Of a stretch of 64,000 nucleotides of DNA, positions 63,683 to 64,000 are shown piece by piece; the first letter of the stretch is position 1; each line of letters begins with the position of its first letter. The DNA is from an uncultured Enterobacteriaceae bacterium. GTDB taxonomy: Bacteria; Pseudomonadota; Gammaproteobacteria; Enterobacterales; Enterobacteriaceae. Position numbers and translations under genes: made by a program. The DNA is taken from NCBI GenBank assembly GCA_936920625.1, contig CAKZHC010000016.1:62001-126000 (forward strand), written 5' to 3'. Under the pieces are notes generated by a model. It had not been told where the DNA came from. It made no database searches and saw only the letters and a program-made list of their open reading frames with translations.

Positions 63683-64000
63683 TCAATAGGGGTAATGCTG
63701 AGTTTGGTCTTCAATTTCAATTATGTGTTTTTTAACCCATTCGGCCGTCCTCGATGCTTTTTCATATCTGAGCGTTGCCCGGTACATTGCTCTTTCGGCC
63801 TCTGTGGATGATTGCTCCGGGCTGGCCGATATACACTGCTTTTGTGGAGCATTCGGCCTGCCGGCGTCATCTTGTAAAACAGGCCTGGATGTCTGCTGTG
63901 GTGGCGTATTTTTTCTGGAATCTGCGGATTGAGGTGTGTTTTGTTCAGTTCTCTGTGACGGATTCGAAGGGTAGAAAGGGGAGGCGTGTACGTTAAAATT
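63683..64000 (-). CDS. C-terminal part of an unknown protein, cut by the window edge
   Basis: A minus-strand frame stays open for 105 codons from the window edge to TGA at 63683. It is rich in Pro, Gln, Ser and Thr at first (for example NTPPQQTSRPVLQDDAGRP) and ends in an amphipathic helix-like stretch (AERAMYRATLRYEKASRTAEWV) before DQTQHYPY. Low-complexity composition of this sort is common in secreted effectors and in membrane-protein tails, but I recognise no family. The start lies outside the window. Shorter plus-strand frames overlap it and look worse. Confidence 0.45.
   Translation of the reverse strand, partial: NFNVHASPFYPSNPSQRTEQNTPQSADSRKNTPPQQTSRPVLQDDAGRPNAPQKQCISASPEQSSTEAERAMYRATLRYEKASRTAEWVKKHIIEIEDQTQHYPY

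Noticed and set aside
63775..63996. 73-codon plus-strand frame at the right edge
   Set aside because: The minus-strand frame in the same interval is longer and has a more protein-like composition.

Overview
The window is a chromosomal segment of an enterobacterium (Enterobacterales, most like the Erwiniaceae/Sodalis-type relatives of E. coli; my placement rests on protein similarity recalled from E. coli and is not a computed phylogeny). It follows the E. coli 0-minute backbone almost gene for gene: gpmB, rob, (creA), arcA, thrLABC, yaaA, talB, mog, dnaKJ, nhaA, rpsT, ribF-ileS-lspA-fkpB-ispH, dapB, carAB, folA, apaH-apaG-rsmA-pdxA-surA-lptD, djlA, rluA, rapA, polB, thiQPB, leuBA. The essential and biosynthetic genes look intact, with family-typical lengths and visible catalytic motifs.

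The gaps in that backbone are informative. Genes expected from E. coli order are missing or broken at many slots: creA is a multi-frameshift relic and creBCD are gone; yaaJ, satP/yaaW/yaaI, nhaR, rihC, the cai/fix/kef block, araBADC, sgrR/setA and leuCD are absent. The leucine operon holds only leuA and leuB and then runs into the thiamine operon, so the isopropylmalate isomerase step has no gene here. This pattern (clean core, relics, partial pathways) suggests a host-associated lineage undergoing gene loss, although leuCD could lie elsewhere in the genome.

Some vacated slots carry accessory genes: an MHS-type transporter (mog-dnaK), a small membrane protein facing a frameshifted DUF4225-like gene (nhaA-rpsT), an aminoglycoside/hydroxyurea phosphotransferase-like gene (ispH-dapB), and, most strikingly, a seven-gene, translationally coupled operon at 34172-40534 between carB and folA. 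It encodes a GT25 / CDP-glycerol-phosphotransferase-like fusion, two nucleotidyltransferases, a ParB/SerK-like putative free-serine kinase, a DUF711 protein, a SAM methyltransferase and an Asp/Glu-type racemase. It reads as a pathway that makes, activates and transfers an amino-acid-derived group, possibly onto a surface glycan. I know of no described system with this composition.

Regulatory elements that can be read directly include a degenerate threonine leader and its attenuator, a leucine leader and attenuator, a sigma-32 promoter before dnaK, an ARG box next to the TTG start of carA, a TPP riboswitch with a probable terminator platform before thiB, and a structured RNA leader before nhaA that may be a riboswitch. 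I saw no rRNA, tRNA, CRISPR array, recognisable insertion sequence or prophage.
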